Shown here piece by piece: positions 45,379 through 56,629 of a stretch of 64,000 nt of DNA (position 1 is its first letter; each line of letters opens with the position of its first letter). The stretch is from Carnegiea gigantea (Eukaryota; Streptophyta; Magnoliopsida; Caryophyllales; Cactaceae): positions 121,001 to 185,000 of the forward strand of contig JAKOGI010001258.1 in assembly GCA_029747015.1 (NCBI GenBank), in the 5' to 3' direction. Position numbers and translations under genes: made by a program. The notes beneath the pieces were generated by a model. It was not told the origin of the DNA. It saw only the letters and a program-made list of their open reading frames with translations, and searched no databases.

Positions 45379-46748
45379 GTGATGCGCCAGGAAGAAGCTG
45401 AGGGAGCTCCGAATGTGGTGACTGGTACTTTCTCTATCTATAATAGACCAGTAGATGTTTTATTTGATTCAGGTGCGACGCACTCTTTCATATCTGCAAA
45501 GTTGGTTGAGGCCCTAGGGTTAACTCCAATTAGTGGACCCCCTGTATTCTCTGTGACTCTCCCAGATGGAAAGGTGGTAGGGTGCGAGGAACTTCATAAG
45601 AACTGTCCAATTAGGATGTATGAGCAGTTATTCCTAGCAGACCTATACAAATTTGCGTTAACTGACTTTGGGGTTATACTGGGAATGCATTGGCTAGCAA
45701 GGTACCAAGCCCAAATTAACTGCCCAAAACAGAGGATTACTCTAAAAGGACCCAATAGGGAGAGGATAGTCCACAAGGGGAAGGTGCGTAGGACTGGGGT
45801 GAGACTTATCACTGCACTAAAGGCTAGTAAATTATTAGGACGAGGGTGCGAGGGGTTCCTGTGTAATGTAGTGGAAACTGCAGCTAGGGAACTGTCTCGC
45901 CAGGACATTCCAGTAGTCCGAGAGTCTTCAGATGTCTTCCCGAAGGAGATTCCAGGTATGCCACCCATTAGGGAGGTTAAATTCTGCATTGACCTATTGA
46001 TAGGTGCCACTCCTGTCTCTAAAGCACCTTATCGGATGGCACCAGCTGAGCTTAAGGAACTAAAGGCACAGCTTGAGGAACTCTTAGAGAAAGGGTATAT
46101 TCGTCCTAGTACATCCTTGTGGGGAGCCCCAGTGTTACTTGTGAAGAAGAAGAACGGGACCTTGAGGTTGTGTGTGGACTATAGAGAGTTGAACAAGATT
46201 ATGGTGAAGAACTGCTACCTTCTGCCCAGGATAGATGACCTCTTTGATCAACTGAGAGGTGTGGGAACGTTCTCTAAGATAGATCTTCGTTCGAGGTATC
46301 ACCAACCTCGGATTAAGGAGGAAGATATATCTAAGACTGCATTTCGCACCCAGTATGGACACTATGAGTTCGTAGTAATGCCTTTCGGACTCACGAACGC
46401 CCCAGCGACATTCATGGACCTCATGAATAGGGTATTTAAGCCATATCTAGATCAGTTCATTGTGGTGTTCATAGATGACATTTTGATTTATTCAAGGACC
46501 CCACAAGAGCACAACCGCCATTTGAGGATTGTTCTAGAGATACTGAGGGAGAACGAACTATATGCTAAGCTAAAGAAGTGTGAGTTTTGGTTGAGTAAAG
46601 TAGCGTTTCTGGGGCATGTGGTGTCTCACGAGGGAGTATCAGTGGACCCGCAGAAAATAGAGGCTGTCACGAATTGGCCAAGACTTAAGAACCCGACCGA
46701 AGTAAGAAGCTTTTTGGGTCTGGCAGGATAGTATCGTAGATTTGTTCG
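45379..46748 (+). pseudogene. Outer chromovirus protease and RT (5' half of split pol)
   Basis: One frame is open for 450 codons. The protease shows '[13 protein letters not shown]' and the RT shows '[15 protein letters not shown]', '[14 protein letters not shown]', '[14 protein letters not shown]' and the catalytic '[11 protein letters not shown]' (near 46,475). A TAG at 46,729 sits in 'GLAG-YRRF', where Tyr is expected. The frame is then cut at 46,749 by the nested insertion and resumes at 59,625 without loss of a codon once the duplicated GGATT is counted once. Confidence 0.88.
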
Positions 46749-46841
46749 GGATTTGTAACACCCCGAGTGTGGCTTAAAAGGATCGAAGTGACTACTTATA
46801 TCACCAAAGATGCACCTTTCTTTTCGGAAAGCTCACTCTTA

Positions 46842-46905
46842 AGAACTCCACAGTTAAGCGTGCTTGTTGGGGAGCAATCTTGAGATGGGTGACCTCCTAG
46901 GAAGT
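46842..46905 (+). other. 5S-rRNA-like Pol III promoter in Cassandra LTR 1
   Basis: Contains 'cagttaagcgtgctt' (5S box A), 'gatgggtgacctcct' (intermediate element and box C) and 'ggaagt', in the order and spacing of plant 5S rRNA. The 5' third of 5S is only weakly recognisable, so this is not a 5S gene. Confidence 0.85.
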
Positions 46906-47292
46906 GTCCCGGGCAGCGTGTGAGCGAGGACGAAGCATGCCGGAAAGACTTGTGATGATTTGTAAGGCCAGTCGTCGATCCTTAAAGCCGTTATTGATAA
47001 GACCTGCGACCGAGAGGGGTCGGGGCATCATAGATAGTATTAGAGCCGACCTGTGACCGTGAGCTGCGCCAGTGGATGGAGAGCCCATGGGCAGTCGCCT
47101 AGCGGGGTAAAGATACTGGTTGTGGACAGCCGGTCAAGATGACTCGTAAGTTGGTCGATTAGTGAGGCACAACGAGGACGTTGTGTGCTTCAAGTGTGGG
47201 TGATTGTAACACCCCGAGTATGGCTTAAAAGGATCGAAGTGACTGCTTATATCACCAAAGGTGCACCTTTGTTTTCGGAAAGCTCACTCTTA

Positions 47293-47356
47293 AGAACTCA
47301 ACAGTTAAGCGTGCATGCTGGGGAGCAATCTTGGGATGGGTGACCTCCTGGGAAGT
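47293..47356 (+). other. 5S-rRNA-like Pol III promoter in Cassandra LTR 2
   Basis: Same segment as in LTR 1, with 'cagttaagcgtgcatg' and 'gatgggtgacctcctggg', which is slightly closer to genuine plant 5S rRNA. Confidence 0.85.
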
Positions 47357-47478
47357 TTCCCGGACAGCGTGTGAGCGAGGACGAAGCATGCCGGAAAGAC
47401 TTGTGATGATTTGTAGAGCCAGTCGTCGATCCTTAAAGCCGTTATTGGTAAGACCTGCGACCGAGAGGGGTCAGGGCA

Positions 47479-50436
47479 TTAACACCCCCAGATTTCTAAT
47501 TCTTTATTTACTACTGATTTAACCTGAATGGCAGCAGGAACTCCTAACGGGGTGTTACTGCCGTATTTCCTTCCTGGAAATACCAGGCTGGATATCATAA
47601 TTGACATTTAAAACAAAGTCTTTACGAATCAAAGCCCACCATACATGGGTCCAAGAATTTCAACACAAAACTTGAACATCATAATTAAACCAACTAGATT
47701 CTATTACAACTTCTAAAATCCTTTTTAAACACAACCAGCATTCGAGCCTCGCTCTATTCTCCTGTCCCCAGTCCCAAGTACAGCTAGATCACCTGAAAAC
47801 AAAATATTTTATAATAGTGAGATAAACTCAGTAACATTCACCCCCAACAGTCAAAGACACGTACGAAATTCATTTTTGAAAACATTTTAGGGAAAGGGGG
47901 AAACAACAACACGTTTTCAAGGTACACAACCCATTATCACCATCTTCCCAAAAAAAAAATCAGTTTCAGAATCACACTTCTATAGTTCCATTCAAAATGT
48001 TCAGCTTCAGATAAGTCTTGGGTGAGCGACCCCAGTGGGTCTCATGGCCTGCGCTCTAACATAGCGCAGCCGTTCAACTCTTTCCTGGCCTACCACCCCT
48101 CAGGCGGTTACCGCTTAACTTTCCTGGCCTACCACCATCATGGGTGGTTACCGATAACCTGGCCCACGTCTCGGCTGAGTACGTGGCCGCTCACATGTAT
48201 GCACCTATTACCCGGGGAAGGCTATGGCCTTCAATCAGTTCCAATCGATTTAACTCACCCTATTTAGTTCCTTTCAGTTAATGGATACCAACTTGACACA
48301 TTCAGTTTCATTCAGATTTAAATACTTTTCCCAACAGAAATCAGAATGCAGAAACAGAACTTCAAATACAATCACAGTAAGTTTCAACTTTTACAACAGT
48401 AAGTTTCAACTTTTACAATATGGAGATTTCCAACTTCCAAAACAAACACAACATTCGGTTCCCATCAAGGAACCATTCATAAATTTCACATCAGTGTTCA
48501 TCCCATTGGAAAGGAATGCCAAGGAATCAATACAAGAACTCCCAAAACTTTCATAATTTCAGTAACACAGGGGAAAGGTTAGGGCATGACTGTTACCAGG
48601 GTACCGTACAATTTACGAGCTCGGTTACTTTAATGAGGGTTCACTGCTCCGCACCTGGGCCCACAAACAGCCCATAGTCAGTCCACATTCAGTATAGGAC
48701 ACCTCTGGGCCTCCCCCAAATTTAAAAAGAGGTTTTCTAGATCTTTATTCATCCAACCCTATCCGGGGTAAAGGTTCGGTTGGCCAGTTATGGGTCCAAC
48801 TTCCAAAAATTTATAACTCTAGTTCCCAATATCCGATTCCAGTGTTCTGAGTAAATCTGGAAACCTTACAATGTCCTCTGTCTTTTCTATGTTTAGAGCT
48901 TGGCTCGGTTCTACCCCGAACCCAGTCAAATTTTTGTTTCTTCGGGCAATGCCAAAGACTGTCTTCCCTAGGATAGTCCCAGCAAATTTTATCAAAACTC
49001 AGGCTATACTACTCCAAATGACCCAATTCCAAAACGACATCGTTTGACATATCTAGATGCTCCTGCTCAGTAAATTTCACAATTTTTGGCCACCAGTACT
49101 AGCCTAGGGAAGTTTTCTAATTTGAAGGCGAAACAGTCCAGATTCTGCTTCCCCAGATTCTACCCAAATTTTTACTCCTAACTTCCCATCCTCATAACTT
49201 TTTCTTCCGAATTCCAAAAATCATGTTCTTACCCAATCCCGAAAGATAATTTTGTTTACTAAAGCTTTCATGTTCAGAACTTCCACAAATTCACAACACA
49301 GCCAAGTCTAAAAAATTCAAAAACCGCACCCTATGCCTGCAGTTTCCAGTTTTGATAGGGCTCGGTATTTTGGCTATAACTCTCTCAATTTAACTCCAAT
49401 TCATCCAATTCAAAAACCCGCATAATCTTCGCATCTTAGTCTAACTAGTATAAAGTTTCATAATTTTTGGACAACCAGAATAATTATCCCGAATTTTCAA
49501 AATTGAGTCAAAAATAGTATGAATTCTGTCTAGATTGTTCGACTTCTTTTTGCACGGTTTTCGCTCGTTTTGGGTTACCCAAACAAAATACGCCCGTACC
49601 CGTTAGACATGCTTAAACCCTCGCCCAGCTCCAATCATGCCAAAGAACCCACCTTTACCATTAAATACCAAAATAATGTTAAAAAACGCTGTTACTAGTA
49701 CCTTTGATCGAAACCGGATCTAGATCGAGGGAAACTCCTTCGTTCAAATTTAATGCCGAGAGTGCTGAGAACATAATAAAGGTTATATCAAAATCTTCAT
49801 TTACGATGGTCATAAAAATTCACAAGGATAAAAGGGATTAAAAAGAGAACAAAAGAGATGAAAAGAAAAGTGGTGATTTCTTTTGGATGCATGATCTTGA
49901 TCTTCTTACCAAAAACAAGAGGAACGGCCGCTGGGGTGGCGGCACTAGGGCGGCCAGACGATGGTCGACGACGGTATAAAGGTAGAGAGAGGGGGGGAGA
50001 GAGAGGAGGACGTGAGTTGGGGGGGAAGTGGGGGAAGTGGGTTAGGGTTTAGGCTAAAAAAGAAAAGAAACAAAAGGGGGGGCTACGTGAGAGGGAAAAC
50101 AAATTTCAATTTTTTTTTTTAATAAAAGAAGGGGGCGGCAGAATCAGGGGGTTTAGGGTTTGAATATTTTTTTTTTATAATAAAATAGTAGAATGATAAT
50201 AAGATGATAATAATATTCATAACAGAATAATAAAATAATAACAACGACATTAGGAGTTTTACAAAAAAAAAATCGGAAGGGAAATTTTTGGAAATTTTAA
50301 TACTTCCCCAAAAAAAATAAAAAATGTATCAAGAAATTTTATTAGAAGAATTTCACGAGGATTAATTGGCACTGACTTGGGCCTAGGTCGGTCCAACTAG
50401 GCAAGAATTTCCAAATCGAATTTCCAGGGTTTTACA
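47479..50436 (-). repeat. Inner chromovirus 3' LTR
   Basis: On the plus strand it runs from TTAACACCCCCAG to GGGTTTTACA. The first bases should be TGTAACAC as in the other LTR; they are altered at the Cassandra junction. Confidence 0.88.
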
Positions 50437-50525
50437 TACTACCCCACTTAAGAAAAGTTTCATCCCCGAAACTTCATTATGCCGCGACACACCACCAATA
50501 CATCCTTAATTCCTGAGGTCTTACA
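50437..50525 (-). other. Inner element 3' end: purine tract, with an 89-bp upstream look-alike
   Basis: The minus strand has 'aagtggggtagta' before the LTR start TGTAAAACCC. Eighty-nine bases upstream lies a degenerate copy, 'aagtgggtagca' then TGTAAGACC. Each is preceded by a hairpin-like 'gtttcg..gacgaaac' or its variant. Confidence 0.6.
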
Positions 50526-50572
50526 TGCTACCCACTTAGGAGGTTTCGTCCACGAAACTGAGACATACCTGA

Positions 50573-52563
50573 CTATGGAAAAAGATGGGGATATTTGCCT
50601 CGCATCTCCTGTTTCAGCTCCCAAGTGGCTTCCGACGACTCATGGTTGGCCCAAAGGACCTTTACTAAGGGCACCGTCTTTTTCTAGAGATGTTTTTCGC
50701 GTCGGTCTAGGATCTGTATGGGTTGTTCTTCATATGACAAGTTTTCTTGGAGCTGTATAGGATCGGGTTCGATAACCTGCGAGGGATCTGAAATGTACTT
50801 CCGCAATTGCGACACATGGAACACGTTGTGTATTCTCTGAAGCTCAGCCGACAGCTCTAGTTGGTAAGCCACTTCCCCGATTCGCTGTATAACCGAATAC
50901 GACCCGATGTACCTCGGGTTAAGCTTCCCTACCTTTCCAAACCTCGCGACTCCCTTGGTTGGGGAAACGCGAAGAAATACCTGGTCTCCTATCTGGAACT
51001 CAAGGGCTCTATGCCTCCGATCCGCATAACTCTTCTGGCAGCTCTGGGCAGCTTTCATTTGTTCCTGAATCACTCTTACTTTACCCGTGGTGTCCTGGAT
51101 TAACTCTGCTCCGATGATCAAGGCCTCATCGATCTCTTGCCAATAAAGCGGAGTCCTGCATTTTCTCCCATATAGTGCCTCGTACGGGGCCATGCCAATA
51201 CTCGCGTGGTAGCTATTGTTATAAGAAAACTCAATTAGTGCCAGTTGTTCGTCCCACGCGCTCTTAAAATCCAAGGCGCAAGCCCGCAGCATATCTTCCA
51301 AGATTTGGATAGTACGCTCGGTCTGTCCGTCAGTTGCAGGGTGAAAGACAGTACTAAAACGTAACAACGTTCCGAACGCTTCCTGCAGCTTCTGCCAAAA
51401 TTCCGATTGGAACCGGGTATCTCGATCCGACACTATGGAGTTGGGTACTCCGTGTAGCCGTACTATCTCCTCGAGGTAGGCTCGAGCTAACTGATCTAGG
51501 GTCCACGTGTTCCTCATGGCTATAAAATGTGCCGACTTCGTGAGCCTGTCCACTATAACCCAAATCGCATTGTGCCTCCTCTGGGTCAATGGTAACCCCA
51601 TGACAAAATCCATAAACACAGAGTCCCATTTCCACTCAGGGACATCCAATGGCTGTAAGAGTCCCGCCGGTCTTTGGTGCTCTATTTTCACTCGTTGGCA
51701 GGTCAGACACTTTGCCACATAATCAGCCACTTCTTGTTTCATATTACTCCACCAGAACGTTTGTTTTAGATCCTTATACAGCTTATTTCCCCCAGGGTGT
51801 ACCGAATGCGGAGTATTGTGTCCCTCATCTAGGATCTTCTTCTTGAGTGCCTCTACAGCTGGAACACACACCCGATTATGGAATTGTATGGTCCCATCCT
51901 CGTGAATCACGAATCCGGCGCTTTTCTCACTAATATCTCTTCTCTTATCCGTTCTAGTTGAGGGTCCGTCGTTTGGGCTAGTCGGATTTCCTCTATGAGA
52001 GTTGGTTGGGCCTCCAGGGTGCAAAGCATAGGTCTAGCCTCTGGCGTAATCACATTAAGTTCTAACTTTCTAAATTCTCGACATAACTCCTCTGGAAGCG
52101 CTATTACACAACTCAGCGTTGGGTATGGCCTGCGACTCAACGCATCCGCTACTACATTGGCCTTTCCAGGGTGATATTGAAAATGGACGTTATAGTCCTT
52201 TAGGAACTCCAGCCACCTTGTCTGTCTCAGATTCAGATCTTTTTGCGAGAAGAGATATTTCAGACTCTGGTGGTCGGCGAATACCTCGCAACGAACCCCG
52301 TATAGGTAATGTCTCCAGATTTTGAGAGCAAACACGACCGCGGCTAACTCCAAGTCATGAGTCGGGTAGTTCAGCTCATGTGTCTTCAGCTGTCGTGAAG
52401 CATACGCTATCACTCGTCCATCTTGCATTAACACACACCCCAACCCATTCCTAGAAGCATCACTATACACCACGAAGTCCTGCTCCGCAGTAGAACCAGT
52501 ATTGGTGCACTCGTAAGTTCTTAAGCTCCTGGAAGGCTCCTTCACATCTTTCCGTCCACTCAT
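50573..52563 (-). pseudogene. Inner chromovirus RNase H, integrase and chromodomain
   Basis: RNase H (52,500-52,100) has '[15 protein letters not shown]', '[13 protein letters not shown]' and '[11 protein letters not shown]'. A frameshift near 51,920 separates it from integrase. The latter keeps the HHCC zinc module ('HSVHPGGNKLYKDL', 'CLTCQR') and all three catalytic acids in 'VDRLTKSAHF', 'VSDRDTRFQS' and 'GQTERTIQ'. A 'KLNPRYIGSY' variant of the GPY/F motif follows. After one TAG at 50,684 the chromodomain-like tail ('VPLVKVLWANHE', 'SEATWE') runs to the true stop at 50,573. Confidence 0.9.
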
Positions 52564-54244
52564 ACTTGATGACCTTTCTGGTCAGATTGGTAAGCGGGGT
52601 GGCAATTTTTGAAAAGTCTTGGACAAATCGGCGGTAATATCCCGCCAAACCCAAGAAACTCCTTACTTCTGTCGGGTTTTTAGGTCTAGGCCAATTTGCC
52701 ACTGCCTCAATCTTTTGTGGGTCCACCGATACTCCCTCACTGGACACTACGTGTCCTAGAAAGGCTACCTTCCCCAACCAAAATTCACATTTTGAGAGCT
52801 TAGCATATAACTCATTCCTCCTTAACACATCCAGGGCTACCCGTAAGTGGTGGGTGTGTTCATATGGGGCTCTCGAGTAAATCAAGATATCGTCAATGAA
52901 AACTACCATGAACCTATCCAAATAGGGCTTAAAGACCCTGTTCATCAGGTCCATAAATGCCGTTGGGGCATTAGTGAGACCAAAGGACATCACTACGAAT
53001 TCATAGTGGCCGTATCGGGTACGAAAAGCGGTTTTGGGTATGTCCTCATCCTTGATTCGGAGTTGATGGTACCCCGAACGGAGGTCTATCTTGGAAAAGG
53101 TTCCTGCGCCTTGCAGTTGGTCGAATAAATCGTCTATTCTGGGTAGGGGATAACGGTTCTTCACCGTTATCTTATTTAATTCCCGGTAGTCAATACACAA
53201 CCTTAGCGTCCCGTCCTTCTTCTTCACAAATAAGACCGGGGCTCCCCATGGAGATGTACTAGGTCGGATATACCCTTTCTCTAAGAGTTGTTCCAACTGG
53301 GTCTTCAATTCCTTAAGTTTAGCTGGTGCCATCTGATAAGGTGCTTTAGAAACGGGGGTGGCTCCAGGGGTGAGGTCGATACAGAACTCCACCTCCCTAA
53401 GAGGTGGCATGCTAGGGATTTCATCGGGAAACACATCTGGGAATTCTCTCACTGCAGGGATGTCCTCCAAGGAGGGCTTGGCATCCTCAGTATTTACCGC
53501 ATGACACAGAAATCCCTCACATCCTTTACCCAACAACTTATGAGCTTTCATTGCTGATACTAATTTCACTCCCATTCTAGGACTCTGACCCCTATGCACT
53601 ATCTTCTCCCCGTTGGGCCCTTTCAGAGAAACTTTCTGTTTCGAGCAGTCTATCTGAGCCTGGTACTTAGCCAACCAGTCCATCCCCAAAATAACCCCAA
53701 AATCAGTTAACTCAAACTTATATAGATCCGCCAGGAATTCACATTCATACATTCTAAGGGGGCATCCCTCGTATAGTTCCTCACACGACATGGTCTTCCC
53801 ATCCGGAAGAGTCACGGATAGTAATGAAGATCTACGAGTGGGGGTGGGCCCTAACGTCTCAATCAGCCTAACAGAAATAAACGAGTGCGTGGCACCCGAA
53901 TCAAACAACACATCTACTAGTTGAGTTAGGAGAGAGAAAGTACCCGTCACAACATTAGGAGCATCCTCCGCTTCCTCTTTTCGCATCACGTACACTCGGC
54001 CCCCGTTGTTCCGGGGTGGTTGGTTGGAGGGTTGGGACTGAGCTGACTGGGGTGCCCGACTCTGCTGGTTGGAGTAGGTCGTCTGCCCTCCCCTACTTTG
54101 GTATGAGGATTGGGGCCGCTGCCCATACCCTTGGTTCTGCCTCTGTCCCTGACTCTGTCCTTGTCCTTGCCCGGGAGGTGGTGGAGGAAGCGGGCAATCT
54201 TGCTGTTGGTGTTGATGGCTTCCACAACAGAAGAATCTCTTCAC
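52463..54244 (-). pseudogene. Inner chromovirus zinc knuckle, protease and RT
   Basis: One frame of 593 codons. It starts with the knuckle and a Gln/Gly/Pro-rich linker, then protease '[13 protein letters not shown]' near 53,910. RT follows with '[14 protein letters not shown]', '[14 protein letters not shown]' and the catalytic '[11 protein letters not shown]' (near 52,880). It leaves the pol frame near 52,530 by an indel just before RNase H, shown by comparison with the outer element, and ends out of frame. Confidence 0.9.
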
Positions 54245-55226
54245 TGTTCGACACTCCCTGGCGAAATGTCCTGGCCCCTTCGATTGAAACTGCCGGAGTG
54301 CTGTCCCCCAGCGGGTCTACGGTTCTACTCCTGTGTCTGGAAGGTTCCCCGATTATCTCCCTTCCTCTTGGTACCCCTCTGCTCATTGAAGGAATGACTG
54401 TGCTCCTTCATTGCTCTTTCTACGTTGATCGCAGTGTCATACAGCTCAACGTAGGAGGCATACTGCCGCACTGACATACGTTCTTTTATAGTTGGGTTGA
54501 GTCCGGCCTCAAACCTATTCATCTTCAGCCTCTCATCAGCTACGAAGGCTGAGGCGAAACGTGACAACTCCATGAATTTGGAGGCGTACTCGAGAACGCT
54601 CATGCTCCCCTGCTGTAATTGCATGAATTCATTCTCCTTAGCCTTCTGGAGGAAGGTGGGGTAGAAATGGTCCTTGATCATCTCCTTAAACTTACCCCAC
54701 CCAAACCCAGGCTCGTGTTGTCTTTCCCGTACTGTAGCCCACCAGAGGTCGGCTTTATCCTTTAGGTAGAATACCGCAAATCCTACCTTCCACTCCTCAG
54801 GGCACTGGAGTGCATCAAACAACTTCTCCATCCCCCTAATCTAGTCTTCGAAAGTTTTGGGGTTAGGGTACCATCGTAAACGGGTGGGTAATGACTTGCA
54901 AATCTCTTGAAAATATGTGAGTTATCCTCTTCCGCCCTTTTCTCCCTAACCTCCATTAACCTATGGATTTGTTCATTCTGGAGTTGCAGTTGCTTCCCTT
55001 GCTTCTGCAGTATCTCTAGCAGTAACAAGTTGGTGAGTTCGAGTCCCGTGGGTGGATTTGTTTCATCGATCTGGCTACGAGACCCATTCCCGTTCCGGGG
55101 GCGCAGGGCCTCCAGTCATTCCCTAAAGGCTGCCATAGGTATATCCTGGGTCGTAGGGACCCTCGTCATCGGATGGGGCCCTGTCTGAGACTCTTCATTA
55201 TGGTTGTTGGTATTGTTTCCCGCCAT
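54240..55226 (-). pseudogene. Inner chromovirus gag
   Basis: The ATG at 55,226 opens MAGNNTNNHNEESQTG. An in-frame TGA near 55,117 and a frame change near 54,840 break it. The capsid core ('EKLFDALQCPEEWKVG', 'FYLKDKADLWW', 'MSVLEYASKFMELSR', 'IKERMSVRQYASY') is open from 54,831 to 54,325. The nucleic-acid-binding knuckle continues in the next frame ('[13 protein letters not shown]'). Confidence 0.85.
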
Positions 55227-55657
55227 CCTGGTCGAGGAAAACAATTCGGGTTCAGTTCCTTCTCTAATAGTTCACATCTTATAACTCACTAGGTTCCAGG
55301 AACATAATGCATGCCAGTGCATATTACCACAACTTTCTTAGAGATTCGTTCACAATATGAACTACCACATTCAGGTGGTACATCCATTACATCACAAACT
55401 CAGAAGGTTTATATCATACAGGCACACAGGTATATCATCCATATGTTTTACATATTTCATAACAAGGTGCACAAATATTTTCAAATAATTCAAGAACACT
55501 TTTATTGTATAAATTCTCAGTTTCACAAGGGTTTCTATTAGCCCCTTTCATTACAGCACAACTTTTAACTCAAATAGCCACAATGGCTAGTAACAATTTA
55601 AAAAAAAATTACTACTAATGCTTCCCTAAAAAGAAATAAAACAACTTCCTAATGCTT

Positions 55658-56411
55658 CTAGCCTTCACTGACTGGGGGCATCCAGTGGACAGGTGCCTCT
55701 ACACATCCGACCACATCTACCCCGCTCCCAGCGGTCATCCCAATCTCATTTGCTCCTAAGTCTTCCGAGTGGCTGGAGTGCTCATCCTGCATAAGGTGAT
55801 TCCCTTCTTCATCTCTCTGATCTCCCCCTAAGTCCTCACTGCTCATAAGTTGCCCCTCGCTGGCCTCAGAATCTCCCTCAGGGTCTTCTTCAGGGTCTTC
55901 CTCAGGGTATTTCTCAGGATCTTCCTCGGGGTCTTCCTCTTCCATGGGGTCTTCCTCTGGGTCTTCCTCTCCCATGGGCTCTCCCTCCTCATCGGTATCC
56001 TCGTCTACAGGTGGTGGCGGGTTGGCGTCCCTAGAGTTAGGGGTGGGGGGTTCGTCATAAGGACCTATGTCAATGAGGTAGTCCACTAGCTCATTCAGAT
56101 TGAAGTTCATAGGCCGCCACTTGCATAAACAACAATCCCCAGCAACCATAAATGCTTTCTCCTCAGGGTGAAGCTCATTGACTCTATAACGCCACAAGGG
56201 GTCTCCCTAAAGAGTTAAAAGGAAGAATAGGGCTTAGTTGTGGTCGAACCTCAAACAATCATCAGGAACCTCAGCTAGTCTTCCATAAAGAGAAATCTCC
56301 ACTCGCTCTAAGTGACTCTTAAAACTGGCCCTGGGAATCTTCTCCAACCTCCGGTGGCGACAAATTGTCCCATACACCCACAATGATGGGCCGCATTCAT
56401 CCTAGACATTA
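55658..56411 (-). pseudogene. Accessory ORF upstream of gag in the inner chromovirus
   Basis: Homologous to 42,764-43,669. The N-terminal part near 56,411 has 'HHCGCMG'. After a frame change and a stop near 56,210, the frame with 'WRYRVNELHPEE' is open to 55,658. It keeps the 'CCLCKWRP' cluster, 'LNELVDYL', a long EEDPEEDP-type acidic repeat, 'SEGQLMSSED', and a C-terminus resembling that of the outer copy. The position between PBS and gag is the same. Function unknown. Confidence 0.72.
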
Positions 56412-56424
56412 GTAGGCCCAAATC

Positions 56425-56426
<2 letters not shown>

Positions 56427-56465
<39 letters not shown>
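56427..56465. repeat. (AT)n microsatellite in the inner element leader
   Basis: Nineteen AT units just after the PBS region of the inner chromovirus, absent at the matching place of the outer element. Confidence 0.9.
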
Positions 56466-56469
<4 letters not shown>

Positions 56470-56613
56470 CACAAAAGGTAACATATATATAAGTATATTC
56501 CCTTCCCAACCTACACTCACACTCCGAGCAGTCCTTATGTCTACCTGTTTTAGGGTTATTAACTAATATTATTCTCTTTATCCTTTAGGCAAGCCTTCAG
56601 GTTAGTTAACCTG

Positions 56614-56626
56614 GGCTCTGATACCA
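56614..56626 (-). other. Inner chromovirus primer-binding site (tRNA-iMet)
   Basis: Minus strand TGGTATCAGAGCC, three bases inside the 5' LTR. Confidence 0.88.
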
Positions 56627-56629
56627 CTT

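Larger units (their letters stand above)
46754..47478 (+). mobile_element. Cassandra-type TRIM retrotransposon
   Basis: Two 274-bp direct repeats (46,754-47,027 and 47,205-47,478) start TGTAACACCCCGAG and end GGGCA. Between them are a mutated PBS 'tagtattagagcc' (47,035-47,047) and a purine-rich 'gtgtgggtgat' just before the second repeat. There is no ORF. Each LTR carries a 5S-rRNA-like segment, the hallmark of Cassandra TRIMs, which rely on other elements' proteins. Total length 725 bp fits the family. It lies exactly between the left GGATT duplication and the inner chromovirus. Confidence 0.88.

Noticed and set aside
46800..47360. Two 5S rRNA genes
   Set aside because: Only the internal promoter part matches well; each lies inside a 274-bp LTR repeat, which is the Cassandra arrangement.
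48022..48267. 81-codon plus-strand frame, repeated at 57,174-57,419
   Set aside because: The two are the same position in the two LTRs of the inner chromovirus; there is no evidence that it is translated.
54016..54474. 152-codon plus-strand frame
   Set aside because: It is antisense to the gag/protease region of the inner chromovirus and has no motif.
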